This document shows, in pieces, positions 13,056-26,389 of a DNA stretch of 64,000 nt. A program made the translations under genes and the position numbers. The notes below the pieces were generated by a model. The model did no database searches. It was not told the DNA's origin and was given only the letters and a program-made list of their open reading frames with translations. This DNA is from Moringa oleifera. Its lineage: Eukaryota; Streptophyta; Magnoliopsida; Brassicales; Moringaceae. Location of the stretch: NCBI GenBank assembly GCA_021397835.1, contig JAJFZO010000168.1:3472001-3536000 (forward strand). The letters are read 5' to 3'. Each line of letters starts with the position of its first letter. Positions within the stretch are counted from its first letter, which is position 1.

Positions 13056-13913
13056 ATGAATTCTCTTGTAGCTGGTGAGAAGGAAAATGCTGAGAAGCGC
13101 ACATGCATCTACTGCAACAGAGTTTTCTGTAGTCCACGGGCTCTTGGGGGCCATCTGAGGGCTCATAAGGAAGAGATTAAAGCTAGAAGTATCTATAGTA
13201 ATCCTGTTAGTCTCAGAAATGCCCATCCGTTCATCAACAGCGGATTTCAATTTGCCCCTGTTCCTGGGTATAATTTCGCTCAGTTTGGAGGAGCAGCCTT
13301 CCCACAGGACCTCTCTCCGAAATTCCCAAATCAAACTAGTTGGACCAGTGGGAGCCAGTGGCAAGCAAATGGTAATGGTTTTCCATTGGTTCATTCATCT
13401 TGTCAGTTTAATACTCATGAGTTTCAAGCTTTTCAGGAAGGTTTTGGGTCCTTTGGAAATGCCTTGCCAAACCCTCAAGGTTATTACTTCAAAAGGCCAG
13501 CATCCCTTCCCCTTTGCATGTCTGGTTCTGGTCCAATTCTCGGATCAAATCACGGTCCTGGTGTTATGTTACCTACTTCTACCGTTTCCATTTCTGCAGG
13601 CTCTCATCCATGTTCAGGCCATGATGATCTTAATCTCCATAACCCGAGAAGTTTCCTAACTAGTGAACAGGGTGAAAAGCGCTGCTTATCTGATGACTCT
13701 AGGAGTTCCGACCTAATGCATTCATTCAAAAAGCCTAAGATCATGTCGAACACCGCGGCAGAAACTGAGAAGATGAAAGAGAAAGCTGTTTTTGCCAATG
13801 TCAAGAAATCATTTTCAGCACAGAAAATTTCTGTCATTGCTGGGGTAGGAGGTTCCTCGTTGGAAAAAGAAGAGGAAGATCCTATGGATTTAGATCTATC
13901 TCTGCATCTGTAG
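13056..13913 (+). CDS. C2H2 zinc-finger protein with C-terminal EAR motif
   Basis: Intact single-exon frame of 285 codons; an in-frame TAA three bases upstream fixes the start. One plant-type C2H2 finger lies at residues 17-37 (C17-x2-C20-x12-H33-x3-H37). Its helix carries RALGGH in place of the usual plant QALGGH. The middle is rich in Ser, Gly, Pro and Asn and looks disordered. A basic KKPK patch near residue 225 could serve nuclear import. The last nine residues, MDLDLSLHL, form an LxLxL-type EAR motif, the docking site for TOPLESS co-repressors. This layout is that of small single-finger plant transcriptional repressors (the ZFP/KNUCKLES/RABBIT EARS kind). I cannot say which member it is. 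The Arg for Gln change in the finger could alter DNA contact. Confidence 0.9.
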   Translation: MNSLVAGEKENAEKRTCIYCNRVFCSPRALGGHLRAHKEEIKARSIYSNPVSLRNAHPFINSGFQFAPVPGYNFAQFGGAAFPQDLSPKFPNQTSWTSGSQWQANGNGFPLVHSSCQFNTHEFQAFQEGFGSFGNALPNPQGYYFKRPASLPLCMSGSGPILGSNHGPGVMLPTSTVSISAGSHPCSGHDDLNLHNPRSFLTSEQGEKRCLSDDSRSSDLMHSFKKPKIMSNTAAETEKMKEKAVFANVKKSFSAQKISVIAGVGGSSLEKEEEDPMDLDLSLHL

Positions 13914-13916
13914 CTT

Positions 13917-16330
13917 TGTAGCTTAGCTTTTTAGCTTTTCCTTGATATTGACCAGATGAATTTATGTCGTTGACTAGTATTTTTATAGAACAAGTTTGAT
14001 AAGAGGGAATTTCTCTCATTCCCTCTCTTGGATGTATACATTTGTTCATAGATGCATTATACATGGATGCAGTAAACATCTGAGTTGCTTTTAGTGGTTG
14101 GAAGACTCTCTCTTTGTCTCTTTCCTTCCTCAATGGTTCTATCCAGACTTTTCATATTGAAATAACTTCCTATTGATTCTTGAAATCTACTGAGATATGT
14201 CCAACAAGAACATTGATAGACTTTATAAAGAAGATTTTTGTGAGCACTTAGGTTCCTGAAGGTTCGGTACGATCTTGAGCAGATTTTGGTGGGGAGTGTG
14301 AAATTCGAGAAGGGAAAAGTAGATTTTTGGTATGGCTATTGTTGAGAAGGTAGGCTTGGGTTTTAAGAGTGATTTTTTATGTTCCATATTTTTTAGTTGT
14401 AATCTGTTTTTGTATAATTTATTCTTTTCATAGTAACTTTGTTATTGGATGTGCATCTAATGTGCTTCTGAACACTTTCCTGTCATTAGATTGAATAATT
14501 ATGATTTTGGCTTATTCTTGAGAACCATTCTTGATACTGATTTGATCGAGGGACTAAGTGAGACCAGTGAGGAATAATTGATGTCCATTGCTTCAGAAAG
14601 GACTGTTGGTTTGATAAGTTGTTAGGCTGGCCACCAGTTATCTTTTGTGTGTATGTTTGTTCTAAGAAATGAATGTGTTAACGGCAGGCAGACCTAGGAT
14701 TATGTCAATATTGGGTTTGGTGCAAGATCAATTATGGTTTGTTAGATGGATGAGGATATGGACACAACTTTGTGTAATTATGGATTATGTGTAAATTTTC
14801 TTATTCATGAGATTGAGTTTCTCCATGAAGCTAACTGTGAATAATGGCTAAATACTGAAAATTTTGGATTTGGTGACAGCTTTTGGTAGATCTTTAAGTA
14901 CTAATACGCTTGGTGTAATGTTGACGATGCCCAGAAGTAAGTTCAAGAAATAAATGGGGTGTTCACATATCCTAGTGATGAAGCATGAAATTTGGAAAAC
15001 TGGAATTGAGTGCTTTGAACCCTTTTGATGTGGTTTGGGTATTATGGAGATTGTTGGAAGCTACACTGCATATTTATAATTGTGAGATATTTCAAATTAG
15101 GATTTCTCGCCAGCTTTCCAGTAAATAAAATGTTTTTTATCAGAGAAGGTGGCCTGGTGAATTTGTTGAACTTAAATGATCTATGTCATTGTTGCAGCAT
15201 TGCCTGAGATTTAAAGTTTGTGATTGTCCTCATAGTTAAGGAATGCAGGAAAGGTGAATGGGTGGCTCCTATCATTGGAGAGTAATCGATGTCCACATAT
15301 AGTGTTTTGGTACTCATTGGTGGATTAGCTTATTTTTGTACACATTTTATTTTGTATCTTTGACTCTCTCAGCATTGCACGTGGAGAGAATGGTTACGCA
15401 TTCCATCTTCTTAGCGCTTTAAAAACTATCTTTGACGCATTTGTTTTCACCTTGAGTTTTCCTAAGGGAAGAGTAAAATTGACTCTACTGACTATTCAAT
15501 AGGATTACAATTAATTATTGGGTATTACTCATTCAGTTTGGTTTTGGACTTTTATCATTTAATATCTAAACCACTTGCTTTATAGAAAAGGTGTTTAACC
15601 ACTAGGTGTGGTTGTTACACTTTTGACTTTGACTTTGTACCCTTTAGAAACTTTGTTCTTTTTCTTTATCCAAAAGGGTTTGTGGGTAGATCACAAATTG
15701 GGTCGGTCCATGAGGCCGGCTTGGGACCCTGGCCATTGGGACCATATCATAACCTCTTTTATGATGTCAATTCAAAATCAAAACCTTAATCGGGGTCCTA
15801 AGGCTAAACTGATCTGATTCACCTAAAAAGTTTTGGAAAAATGAAAAAATTGAGGGAGCTAAATGCTCCCTTTAAGGCCTAAATGGTCACGTTTATGATC
15901 ATTTCCTCTCTCCCATCTTGTTTTAAAAACTTTTTATTTTTGTATAAATTCCTCTATTTTCTTTTCCTCAACTCAATTTCTCTCTAAAATCCCTCTCAAT
16001 TTGTTATTCCATATAGTTATTTTTCTTACTCTTTTTTTATAATACACAATCCACTCCAACTTTAAATTTTTTTCTTAAAAAATTATCAAATTCATTATTT
16101 CATTTAACATCTTTTTCAATTTTTATAATATTTATTTTTTTAAGTTTAAAACTCCACGCTCAAAATGGACTCATAGCCGTGCCAAGATTGAATTGACACT
16201 ACACAGTAATATATAGTAGATTACAAGAGTAAAAATAAGAAACCAAATCACTCCTAAATTTGAAAACTATTTAACAAAATCTCACCATTTAAGGAATTTT
16301 AAACCAAGCTTCCTAAATCACAACTCATTT
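13917..16330. other. intergenic spacer downstream of the zinc-finger gene
   Basis: About 2.4 kb with no supported gene. The first few hundred bases are likely the 3' UTR. From about 15830 the sequence becomes pyrimidine- and AT-rich and may include a worn 3' LTR of the copia remnant that starts near 16340, but no matching LTR partner could be identified. Confidence 0.4.
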
Positions 16331-16339
16331 TCCTAATCT

Positions 16340-19300
16340 TTTTACAATTAATTTAAATCTCAAAAATGTCTTCCATTCCTAGCTTGAATACAAAGATCAT
16401 GGAAACTTGAATTGTTTGGCCCTTTTGTTAGAACATCTTTAATTGATGTTTTGATGGAACATACGGCATACATACTAACGCCTTATAATTTTTCTTTAAT
16501 GGAATATACTTTGTCCTTTCATGTTGTATAAGATTATGAGCAATATTAATAGTTGACTTGTTGTCGTAATAAAGATTCATAGCACCTATCTACTTGATTC
16601 TCAAATCATTTAGCATAATTTTTGTTCAAAGTAATTCACATAATCCTTGAGAAATAGCCTTGAATTTTGATTATGTAAATGACCCTCCCACCAAATTCTG
16701 CTTCTTACTCCTCCACATTGCTAGATCACTCACAAGGAACGTACAATATCTTGTAGTTTATCTCTTATCCATTAGGGAACCTACGCAATTAGGATTAATG
16801 TAAGCATGTAGAGCAAAAGGATCATTCTTTTTAACAAAATTCCTTTCTTTAAATTGCCTTTCAAGTAATGTAGCACCCTATTAGTCGCTAAAGATAAGGT
16901 TATTTTGGGTCATGCATGAATTGACTGAACACACTCACTAAGTATGCTATGTCTGGCCAAATGTGAGCAAGGTATATGAGTCTACCAACCAACTTCTGGT
17001 ACATTCCTTTATCAATAAATGGTTCTTCTTTAACTTTTCCAACTTATGGTTTAGTCCATTGGGGTGGAGATTGACTTACACTCAATCTTCCTTGTTTTGT
17101 CAATAAATCAATCATGTATTTTTGTTAAGATATGAAAATCCCTTGTGTGAAATATGCCACCTTAATATCGAGGAAGTATTTCAATTTCCCCTATTCAATA
17201 GTCTTTGCTTCAATTCATGCTTCTCTCTCATCATTCCCAATCGCTATGATGTCATTTATATAGACTAGAAGAGCAGTCACTCCTTATGCTTAATGAAAAT
17301 AGTGTGATTATCTTGGCTTTGTTTATATGTAGAATCCTTCATAACTTTTGTAAATCTCCTAAACCATGCTCTAAGAGACTATTTTAACCCTTAAAATTTT
17401 TAACCCTTAAAAGGCCTTTTTTAACTTGCAAACCTTGTTACTTATATCTCCTTTAAATTCTAATGGATGTTCATATAGATTTCTTCACCTAAGTCTCGAT
17501 AGAAAATTGCATTCTTAACATCATAATGTAGGCATTGCCAATTGAAGTGAGCAGCCATTGTTAACAGAATTCTCACAGTACTCATTTTTGCAACTAGAGC
17601 AAAGGTCTCTCGATAATCAACCCCATAAGTTTAAGTGTACCATTAATCGTGCTTTATCCTTATATTTTAGTGTGAAAATCCACTTGCAATCAACAATGTT
17701 TTCCTTTTTCACTTTATCAATAATCTCCCATATTTTATTCTTTTCTTATGCACCTATCTCCTCTCCCATGACATCCTTTTATTCCTTTTCTGGCAATGCC
17801 TCAAATATAGTGTCAAAGATAGCAATGTTATTTAAACTTATAATGAACCTTTTTGAGAAACATAGTGAGACAGTGGATAGAAAGGTTGTTTAGTGCACTT
17901 TTTGGTACCTTTTCTAACAGCAACAAGAAAATCTAGGTTATCTCTTTGGTCAATAGACGTTCGAACAAATTGTGTGTGCAAAAGTGGGTCAAATCTTTAT
18001 GCGATCTCATTCTAAGAGTCCGAGTTAAATTCTTGGACCTATATGTGTTCTGGAACAGATTTTCTCCTTGAATACACCTGGGAGAAACTTGAAAATTATG
18101 AGGGATACTAGCTGAGACTTCAGTGGTAGAATTGGAGTTTAAATGTGATTGGATTAGAAGACTTGGGTTTAACAACAAAAGCTAGAACATGAATAAGATC
18201 AAGGGTTTTAAGTGGTTCAAAGGACTCACAAATACAATTTTCTATTATTGAAATCTTCACCAGAAGATACGAGTGGAGAAAAAAAATATATTAACACATG
18301 ATGAATCATGGATAATGCCTTGTGATTGAAAGTAGGGTGAAAAAAAAAAACTAGTTCAAGTAGTCTTTAGCATTGTTGTTCTAAAGCTTCTTACTTTAAC
18401 CCCAAACAAGTGTTGAATGATTGAGTGAAACTTAGGTACAACTATGCTAACATCACATTTTTGTCTAATAAGAAAGAGCCCTATAATCGAGGGTGATCAT
18501 CGATTAAAGATACAAAAAAATGAGCCCTGAAAACATCAGGTACAATAGAAGAACCCTATATGTCACTACGATTTAATTATAAAGGATGAGAACTTTTATC
18601 GTTAATAGGCAAAGATACACAAGTATGTTTTACTAATTCACAAATATCACAACGAACCTATGAAATATCTAATCCTTAGAACAAAGGGAAAAAACACGAC
18701 TTTTAAAACCCTAAAGCATGGATGACCTAAGCTTAGGTGATATAGCCAAATGACATCTTTATTTGAGGAACTGAGAAAAGTAAAGACAAAGATAAAGACA
18801 ATCACTCCTACCTTTTTAAGATGATTGATGGTGGTAAAGGCTGCTTCTTTCCTCAGCAAGTCCAATTCTCCCTGTCGAGCCCTTAAAAAATACAATAAGA
18901 AGGAAAAAGTAGCATAAAATTTAAGATCATAGGTAAGCTTTTGAATAAAAACAAGGTTGGTCAACATTTTGGTACATGGAAGAAATTTTTAAGGATAAGT
19001 GTAGGTGTGTGATATATATGCTTTGATCCTTGCAACAATAGCTAAGTAGCCATTGGCTATTACAAGCTTTTCGTTACTCAAGTATAGGATGCAGGTGTAG
19101 AAGAGGTAAGATGTGGGGGGTCATATGGTTTGTGGCACCAAAGTCTATTATCTAAGAATTGGCATAAACTTTGTTTGACGCATTCATTAAAAAAAAAATG
19201 AAGGTTTACTTGAAAGAACCAAAGAACAAGCTTTATAAGGCTTCTTAAGAGACCTCTATAAGCTTTCAAGCTTTTCAATTTTTTCACTTTTGAGCTCTTT

Positions 19301-20400
19301 GTTTCGAAATATTTTTTAGTTCTAGGCTGCTCTATCATGTGTGCTTGAGGTCTTGTTACCCCCATGGTTTTCCCATTATTAACTTAGTGGTTTACCATTC
19401 AAATTTCAGCACTTCCCTTTTGTTTGCCTTGATTTTTTACAATAGGTGCACTAAAGATTATCCTTATTCTCCTTCCACTAATTTTCTCTAACTCTATGTT
19501 TAGGTAAATCACTCTTTCCTTTCTCTTGATGATTTGTTTTTGTTACTGGAGTCGACCCTTTCACGGTTTGTGGTTAAAGCATAACACTCTTTTGACTTTC
19601 TTTTGCCCAAATCAATGAAATTGTCTTTTCTAGAAATGGTATGTCTTTCCTATTAAGGATTTAAATCTTAACTTGATCGAAAGGATTCAATCCAGTGAAA
19701 AAATCATAGACATGATCTTGTTCAATGAAGTTCTTCAAGATGGCAGTATCCTCAAGACATTTCATCTCAAAAACTTGACAATGATCAAGTTCATGCTACA
19801 AATTTTGCAGCAAGTTTACATACTTTGACAAATTTGTCTCCTTGCTTAGTGGCTATAGTTTTGACCTTTATCTCCTATACTTGAGCAGCATCATAAGCCT
19901 TCTAGTATGCGCGACAAATGAAGTCCCAAATCTCTTTTGTTGTAGACAAAAACATGCACATGGCGTTAATCATGGGACGTGTGGAATCTCATAGCCAAGA
20001 CATTATTATGGAATCCTCGTTATCCCATGCTTCAAATGTCGGCTCATCCTTTCTAGTATGGACTTTGTCCTAGGGTTACCACAAACTGCCCAAGGCCATG
20101 AGTCTGCCCTTGTAACAGTTGATCGATTTTCCTAGATAACCCATTTCATCCCAGGTTCTAAGACCTCAAATGCTTTGCATGTTACCATGTTGTCTTTCAA
20201 TAAGATTATTAGGTTATATGGCTTACCTTCGACTATAGTGCATGATCGGATGTCAAGTCTATTAATTACTTTTGAATAATATATATTTTGAAATTGGGAC
20301 TACATTAAAGTACTCTTCTGCCTTTTCCTCACTAATTGATGATTAAACAACGATGGTTAACCGTAGCTTGGGAGATTTGCTTTGATACTTGGTGAGAAAC
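16340..20400 (-). mobile_element. Ty1/copia retrotransposon remnant
   Basis: Read on the minus strand, the usual copia order can be followed from high to low coordinates. Worn gag lies at about 19600-20250, then a protease active site DFGATNHM at 19122-19150 (normally DSGA). A gag-pre-integrase block containing WLYHLSLGHP lies near 18710-18760. RT pieces follow, including LLVYINDII at 17238-17290 where YVDD is expected, and RNase H with YYDNKSTINIAHNL and HERTKYI near 16500-16600. A primer-binding-site-like sequence (AAGTATCAAAGC, 9 of 12 matches to the initiator-tRNA-Met complement) lies near 20375, so a 5' LTR should begin just above it. The frames are broken throughout. LTRs were not resolved. 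Confidence 0.8.
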
Positions 20401-20525
20401 TTGGTCCTTTAGATGCTAACTTACTTATCATTGAGTTTGTCCATAGCAATCTATTTACTGGTGAACGCCCTTTTAAAATCGTATATGCCTTATCCACAAA
20501 ATAACTCGTTCATCTCATCCCCTTA

Positions 20526-20882
20526 TAAAGATAAATAGATTAGGCATTAATTTTCTGATTTTATTCCTTCATATTAAAAAGTAAGCCTCTAGAATATATG
20601 TATATATATATATATATATATATAATACTAACCAACAACTGATTTCTAGATAATAGGGCTAGTTGGGATTCTTACAACTAGAAAATATTCAAATTTAAAA
20701 TACAACATTTATTTTTTAACTCCTTAACTAATCTGTGTAAGGATAATATAATATCTATCTTTAGCTCTCTAACTTATCAGCCTTATCTGATGCCTAAGAA
20801 TAATACAATATCTATCTCTAACTCTGTAACTATTTAACTCATCAACCTTATCTAATGCGTAAGAATTTTGAATTTTTCAATA
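20526..20882 (-). repeat. 3' LTR of the copia element
   Basis: It aligns along its length with 25035-25302. It is longer because of a (TA)n expansion at 20595-20626 and other small indels. Its first bases on the minus strand are TATTGAAA, against TGTTGAAA in the partner, so one terminal base has mutated. The polypurine tract lies immediately inside. Confidence 0.85.
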
Positions 20883-23800
20883 TTCCCTCTCAAGCTGATG
20901 TGTAAATGCGACACAATCTCAACTTGCTTGTTAATTGTTCGAATTTATCTTTAGGAAGCCCTTTTGTAAAGACGTTAACCAATTGTTCCTTAGAAGAAAC
21001 ATACGACATATAGACAACTCCACTTTTTGCTTTTCTTTGATAAAATGACAATCAATCTCAATATGCTTGTTCCTATCATGTATGACTAGACTACTAACAA
21101 TACTTATAGTTGATTTATTATCACAAAATGACTGCATAAGAGACTTCAAAGTAATTCTTAGTTTTAATAAAATTTTAGGCAAAATAGTTCACATAACCCA
21201 AGTGCAACGGATTTAAAATCTGCTTCAGCATTGTTGCAGGCCACCATTGATTGCTTGTTAGTCCTCTAAATGATTAAATTACCTCCAATGAAGGTACACT
21301 ACCCAAATTTATATCTCTGATCAACCATTGATCTTGCCCAATCTGCTCAGTAAATGGTTCTACTGTTAATTCTCCTCTTTTCCTGAATAAGATACCTTGT
21401 TTTTAGCAGCTTTTTAAATGTTTTAGAATTTGAAAATTTGTATCAAGATGTTCTTCCTTTCGATCATGCATAAATTGACTTACCACGCTTACTGAGAAAG
21501 AGATATCGAGTCTTGTTTGTGATAAATAGATCAACTGTCTTAGTAGCTGTCAATACCTTTTACGATCAACTTTCTTCTCTCTTTCCATCATTCTGATTTT
21601 ATGGTTGAAAGAAATTTCGATATCCATCGGTTTGCTTCCTAACATTCCTACCTTAAGTAAATCAAAAGTATATTTTTTTGTGACATAAATATCCCTTCCT
21701 TTAATCTAGCAACCTTCATACTTTCAATTTTTCAAGGTTCTTAACTTCAAATTCAACAGTCAATATTCTTTTTAATTTTTGAATTTAAGCAACATCACTT
21801 CCTGTAACAATGATTTCATCGACATATACTATTAGAATCATAACTTCAATTCCATTTAAGTATTGCAACTTGTGCTTGTGAGAAATATATTTTTTTAATA
21901 GTTTTTAAGAAATAACCAAACTAGGACCGTGGTGATTGTTTTAACTCGTAAAGAGATTTTTTTAGTTTGTAAACTTTGTCATTTCCTTCTTCTTCTTCAA
22001 AACCCACTTATAAGCTCATGAATACCTCCTTTTCTAGTTTTCCATTCAATAAAGCATTTTCGCATCCATCTGATGCAAGGTCTAGTCATTTCTTGCAGCC
22101 AAAGATTTTATCACTTTGATTGTATTCATTTTAGCAATTAATGCGAATGTTTCTTAGTAATCAATACCATACCTTTGTGTATACCATCTCATAACCAACT
22201 TTACTTTAAGTCTTTCCAAAGTTCCATTATCTTTATGTTTGACTATAAATGTCTACTTGCAACCCACTAATGCCACACCTTCCAAGAAGGATACAATCTC
22301 TCAACTTTCTTTTTTTTTTTTCTTAAGTGCCCTCATTTCCTCCAAAACTGCTCCTCTTCCTTCTAGATTTTTCGTGACTTTTCTAATATTTGTTGGTATA
22401 TTGATAGCTTCTAGATTCATTAGAAATGCCTTATAAGATGGAGATAATGCATGATAAGATACAAATACTTGTGTAGGATGCAGAGTGCAAGACCATACAC
22501 CTTTTCTTAGGGTTATAAATAATTCTTTTATTGGATTAGGCTTGGGTGGACTTGAATTCTAAGCTGGTTGTAACTAAATTGAATCTTCAATTGTAGTAAA
22601 GCTTGGACCAGAATCAGAATTTGGTTCTAAAGATTGATTAGCATTTTTTTGCTATATTTTTTGCTTAAATTACTAATTTGCCAAAAAAGTGTGGATTGAA
22701 TCTGCTAATCAAGACTAAAAAGTGTTCCTTGAAAATTTGCTTCACCCAACATCTTTTCTTGAAGTGAATTTGCAGGGAAATAGGCTTGATTTTCAAAGAA
22801 TGATACATTGTAACTTATGTACATTTTTATGGGCCGTGGAGATAGGGTTATAACATTCATGGCCCTTTTGATTTGGTTAATAACCAAGAAAGATAGTTTT
22901 TATGGCTCGTGGATTGAGTTTGTTACTATTGTGGGAATGGACACGTACAAAGGCTATACACCTAAAGACATGGAAAGGAATAGAGGAGAGAATGTGAGAT
23001 TAGGCAAAAAATTGTTTAAAGACTTGAATTATTGTTTTGAGCTTAAGAACCCAAGAAGGCATGTGGTTAATAAGAAAAAACAGTTGTTACAATGGCTTTA
23101 CCCTGAAATTGTTTGATATATGATTGGTTAACATAAAACAAGGGCTACTTCCAAAAGGTGACAGTTTTTTCTTTCAGCTCTACCATTTGGACTAATGAAT
23201 GATATTATAGTCATTTAGATATGAACCTAAGATTTTTTTGAAGTATTCAATTCCATTATCTAAGCGAATCATTTGAATTTTTGTTTGATCATAAGATGAG
23301 ATTGTTTAAAGATATGAAATAATTCAGATTTTTTTTCATAAGATAAACCTAACAAAAACATGAATGGTCATCAATAAATGTAATAAACCAACAAGAATTA
23401 AAGAGATTTGGATGAATAAGAGTAAATGGTGAAGATTGTTTATAAGTTTTAGGACAAAAAACAGCAAGCTGGTGTTTAGCCAACTCACATTGAAACTAGA
23501 CTCTTGAAAAGACCAGGAAATAGATTTTGTAAGTATTGAAAACTAGGGTGACCTGGATGCTTATGCCATAACTTTATTTCTTCCAACAAAAAGGAGACTT
23601 CATTTATCACTTAAGCTTGTTCCTCGTGGATAGCAGCATTGTCGAAATACTAAAGCCACCAATTTTTTTATACTGCCAATTGTCCTCCTTAAACCCCAAT
23701 CTTGAAATTCATTATGTAAGGAAAAAAAAAATCTAACTGTGTAGTTATTGGCTTTTATGAATTTACTTACTAAAAAAAAAAGATTAGGTGAGAGGCTAGG

Positions 23801-25034
23801 AGCATGTGGAATGGATGAGAAAGATAGAGTTGTAGAGAAACATATACTTCCTTTCCTAACAATAGGAAACAAAAAGTCATCAAAAAATTGACCTTGTGAT
23901 ATCCCAAAGAAGGAGAGTAAGCAAAAAATAACTTTAATTGACCGGCCATATGATTAGATGCACCAGAATCTATGATCCATGAAATAGGAGAAGGTAAGAG
24001 AATCCCTGGTTGGGCTACAGTTCAAGTTGGAATCTCAATCGTAGTAGGAACGATCTGTTAAGGTTGATTACTAAGCTATTGTAACCAGTCAACTTGCTCC
24101 TTAGTGAATAGAGACTAGGATGAAGAGGGTTAGATCTTTGCAGTATTTGCATGCAACCACGAGAATTTGACCCACGACTAGAAAGGTTGGAAGGACGGTC
24201 ATGAAGCACCTAGCATGTTTCCTTTATGTGTCAATGCTTATTGCAATACTCACACTACAAATTTGTTTTCTGATCATATTTATGTGTGGCAGATCGATTG
24301 TAAGAGTTACCAACAAGTGCATTTCTCCACTAGTTCAGTAAGCATGGTAGACTTCTCCACAACAGTGGCAAGGTAAATGGCACTTTTTAGCATTTTTCGC
24401 ATCTAAATATGCAAAGACCTCCATTGTAGATTATGAGGGCTCCTTTTCAAGAATTCGTTCATGTGTTATATCAAACTTAGGATTCAAGCCTCAAAAGAAC
24501 TCGTCCACATGATCTTTTTTGTAAAAGTTACTGGTAGAAAACACTGTCACTTGTGTTTTCTCATTCAATCACTAAGATATGGTAAAGTTCTTTTCATAAA
24601 GTCTTGAGCAAATTGAAGTATCACGTTATGTCAAGATCTCATTGATGAATATCATTCAATTGAATCTTTATAGCAAATGCTTGAGCTAAATTGCCACAAT
24701 TAGAGGATGTCATAGTCATAGCACACCAAATTGCTTTTGCAAAGGTAAGAAAGAGATAAACCTGACTAATATCAGACTCTATTAAGTTCATAAGCCACAT
24801 CATAGTCACGACATTCTCAGTTTTCCATATAAAGAGGGCCATTTGATCTTCTCTTGCATATGATCTTTTGACGCACAACCGATGATAAACATCTTGACAA
24901 ATTGAGACAATTGAAGGTAATTCAATCCATTGAGTTTAAGGGTGGTTATCTGTAAAAAAAGGATTGTCTAACGCAGAGGGAAAGCAGTCGATATTTGTGG
25001 TTGTGGTCAGAACAATGCTTTCTAAAGGTGCGTT

Positions 25035-25302
25035 TGAACATAAATATATAGGAGTTAATCTTTTGATTTTATTCCCTCATATTAAAAAGTACAGCCTCTA
25101 AAATATGTATATACAACATAACCAATAACTGAGTCCTTGATAATAAGGTTAGCTAAGATATCTACAGCTAGTAAATATTCAAATTCAAAATACAATATCT
25201 ATCTCTAACTCTCTAACTGATTAGCCTTATATGATGCCTAAAGATAATACATTATAACGAATTTGCCTTATCTGATGCTTAAGAATTTTGAATCTTTCAA
25301 CA
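25035..25302 (-). repeat. 5' LTR of the copia element
   Basis: Partner of the LTR at 20526-20882. On the minus strand it begins TGTTGAAAG and ends TTCA, the usual TG...CA borders. No clear tRNA-Met primer-binding site follows it, which suggests decay of the primer site. Confidence 0.82.
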
Positions 25303-25499
25303 CCTTGCCTATTAATTATTGATACACTGGCTTAACCCAAGCCTTTGCCAACCATATCCATATTTCAAATGTTGAAGTTAGATTAAAAAAATTGTTTTAA
25401 ATAAACAAAAAATTATTTGCTAATGCACATCACAGGCATAAAAATGTTTAAAATATGTGTCATATAATGGTCCTATTTCTCCCGAATGTTTCCTTGAAA

Positions 25500-25890
25500 A
25501 CATTGTCAAGAAGCTTCACATCCAAGCCTTTTCCCCATGATTCGTCAACTGGGATCTAATGTATATGAACCATTTGCCTCCAAATTTATTTATTATCTAT
25601 ATCCAATGTGTCAAATTAATTACTTGCATTCGAACATCCAATTTTGCCTTCTTCTATATTTGCGGGTTCCTTGTTTGTTATGTTACCACGTGCTCCATAA
25701 ATTACTGCTATACCTACTAACTATGTAGTTGATGTTTAGGAGGATGAATATGTGACTTCCCATTGTGGAGGAATTCATCGTTTCCTTGTTCATTGGGGGG
25801 ATTAGTCATCCATTGATGATACTTGGATAATTGAAGAGGAATTTTGCCAACTTAATCTTGCTCTTTGAATTCCTATTTACAGCATAACTC
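25500..25890 (+). mobile_element. Ty3/gypsy chromovirus pol tail with chromodomain
   Basis: Plus-strand frames give the C-terminal end of a chromovirus polyprotein: an IRQLGSNVYEPF segment near 25540, then at about 25739-25870 a chromodomain-like stretch with FLVHW and DDTWIIEEEF. Chromodomains at this position mark plant chromoviruses and direct integration toward heterochromatin. A stop interrupts the domain and no upstream RT or integrase core is visible, so this is a 3' fragment. Confidence 0.7.
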
Positions 25891-25949
25891 AACAAAGTCA
25901 AGTTCTATTCAATCCAGAGAAAAATAATGCGGATAATCATTCAAAATTA

Positions 25950-26260
25950 AAGATTTATCATAGGACAAGAATAGAATTGATTGTTTTCTAGTTCTTTATT
26001 TGAGTTAGGATTAAGTTTAATTATCTGTTAGTTTTGCAGTTGAGTGAGAATTTATTTTGTAGCTAGCCTGTAACACAACTGGATTAGTTTCAATATTCTA
26101 TTAGGATTCTTTTGCTATAGTTTCATAGTTTGATAAGGAATCAGCTACATTAGGCGATAAATTGAATACATGAGCTGCAGGTACACAGACCTGATTAAGA
26201 AATACACTTTCAAGCTTTCAAACTATTTTTCTCTTTCTCTCTTCTCCTTATTTTTCCCTA
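25950..26260 (+). repeat. probable LTR remnant following the gypsy tail
   Basis: The segment is downstream of the chromodomain fragment and ends in a transcript-like stretch (AAGAAATACACTTTCAAGC near 26200) typical of plant LTR R/U5 regions. There is no partner copy in the window, so the borders are approximate. Confidence 0.35.
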
Positions 26261-26389
26261 TTTCATCCTTCCGTTCTTTGTTCTTCCCCTCCCCAAAATT
26301 CCCCATATTTCTTCCCTCTTTACACATTCTACATCGCTATCCTTTTTAGATATAGTGTTTTTCTCTGTCCAACCATTTCCTATCAATCT

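Larger units (their letters stand above)
20526..25302 (-). mobile_element. Ty1/copia element with both LTRs, inactive
   Basis: A full-length but decayed copia element on the minus strand, about 4.78 kb. The LTRs are given as separate entries. Internal landmarks from its 5' end: gag with a CCHC zinc knuckle (24213-24254, one stop inside), protease WIIDSGASNHMA around 23946-23980 with DSG at 23962-23970, gag-pre-integrase LWHKHPGHPSF near 23530-23575, an integrase core piece RLDNGIEYF near 23240-23275, RT with LIVYVDEII near 21810-21835, and RNase H with FCDNKSTISI and RNKHIEID near 21040-21140. The polypurine tract GAGAGGGAA abuts the 3' LTR at about 20883-20891. Flanks are CCTTA (20521-20525) and CCTTG (25303-25307), a 4/5 target-site duplication. 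Many stops and frameshifts rule out activity. Confidence 0.88.
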
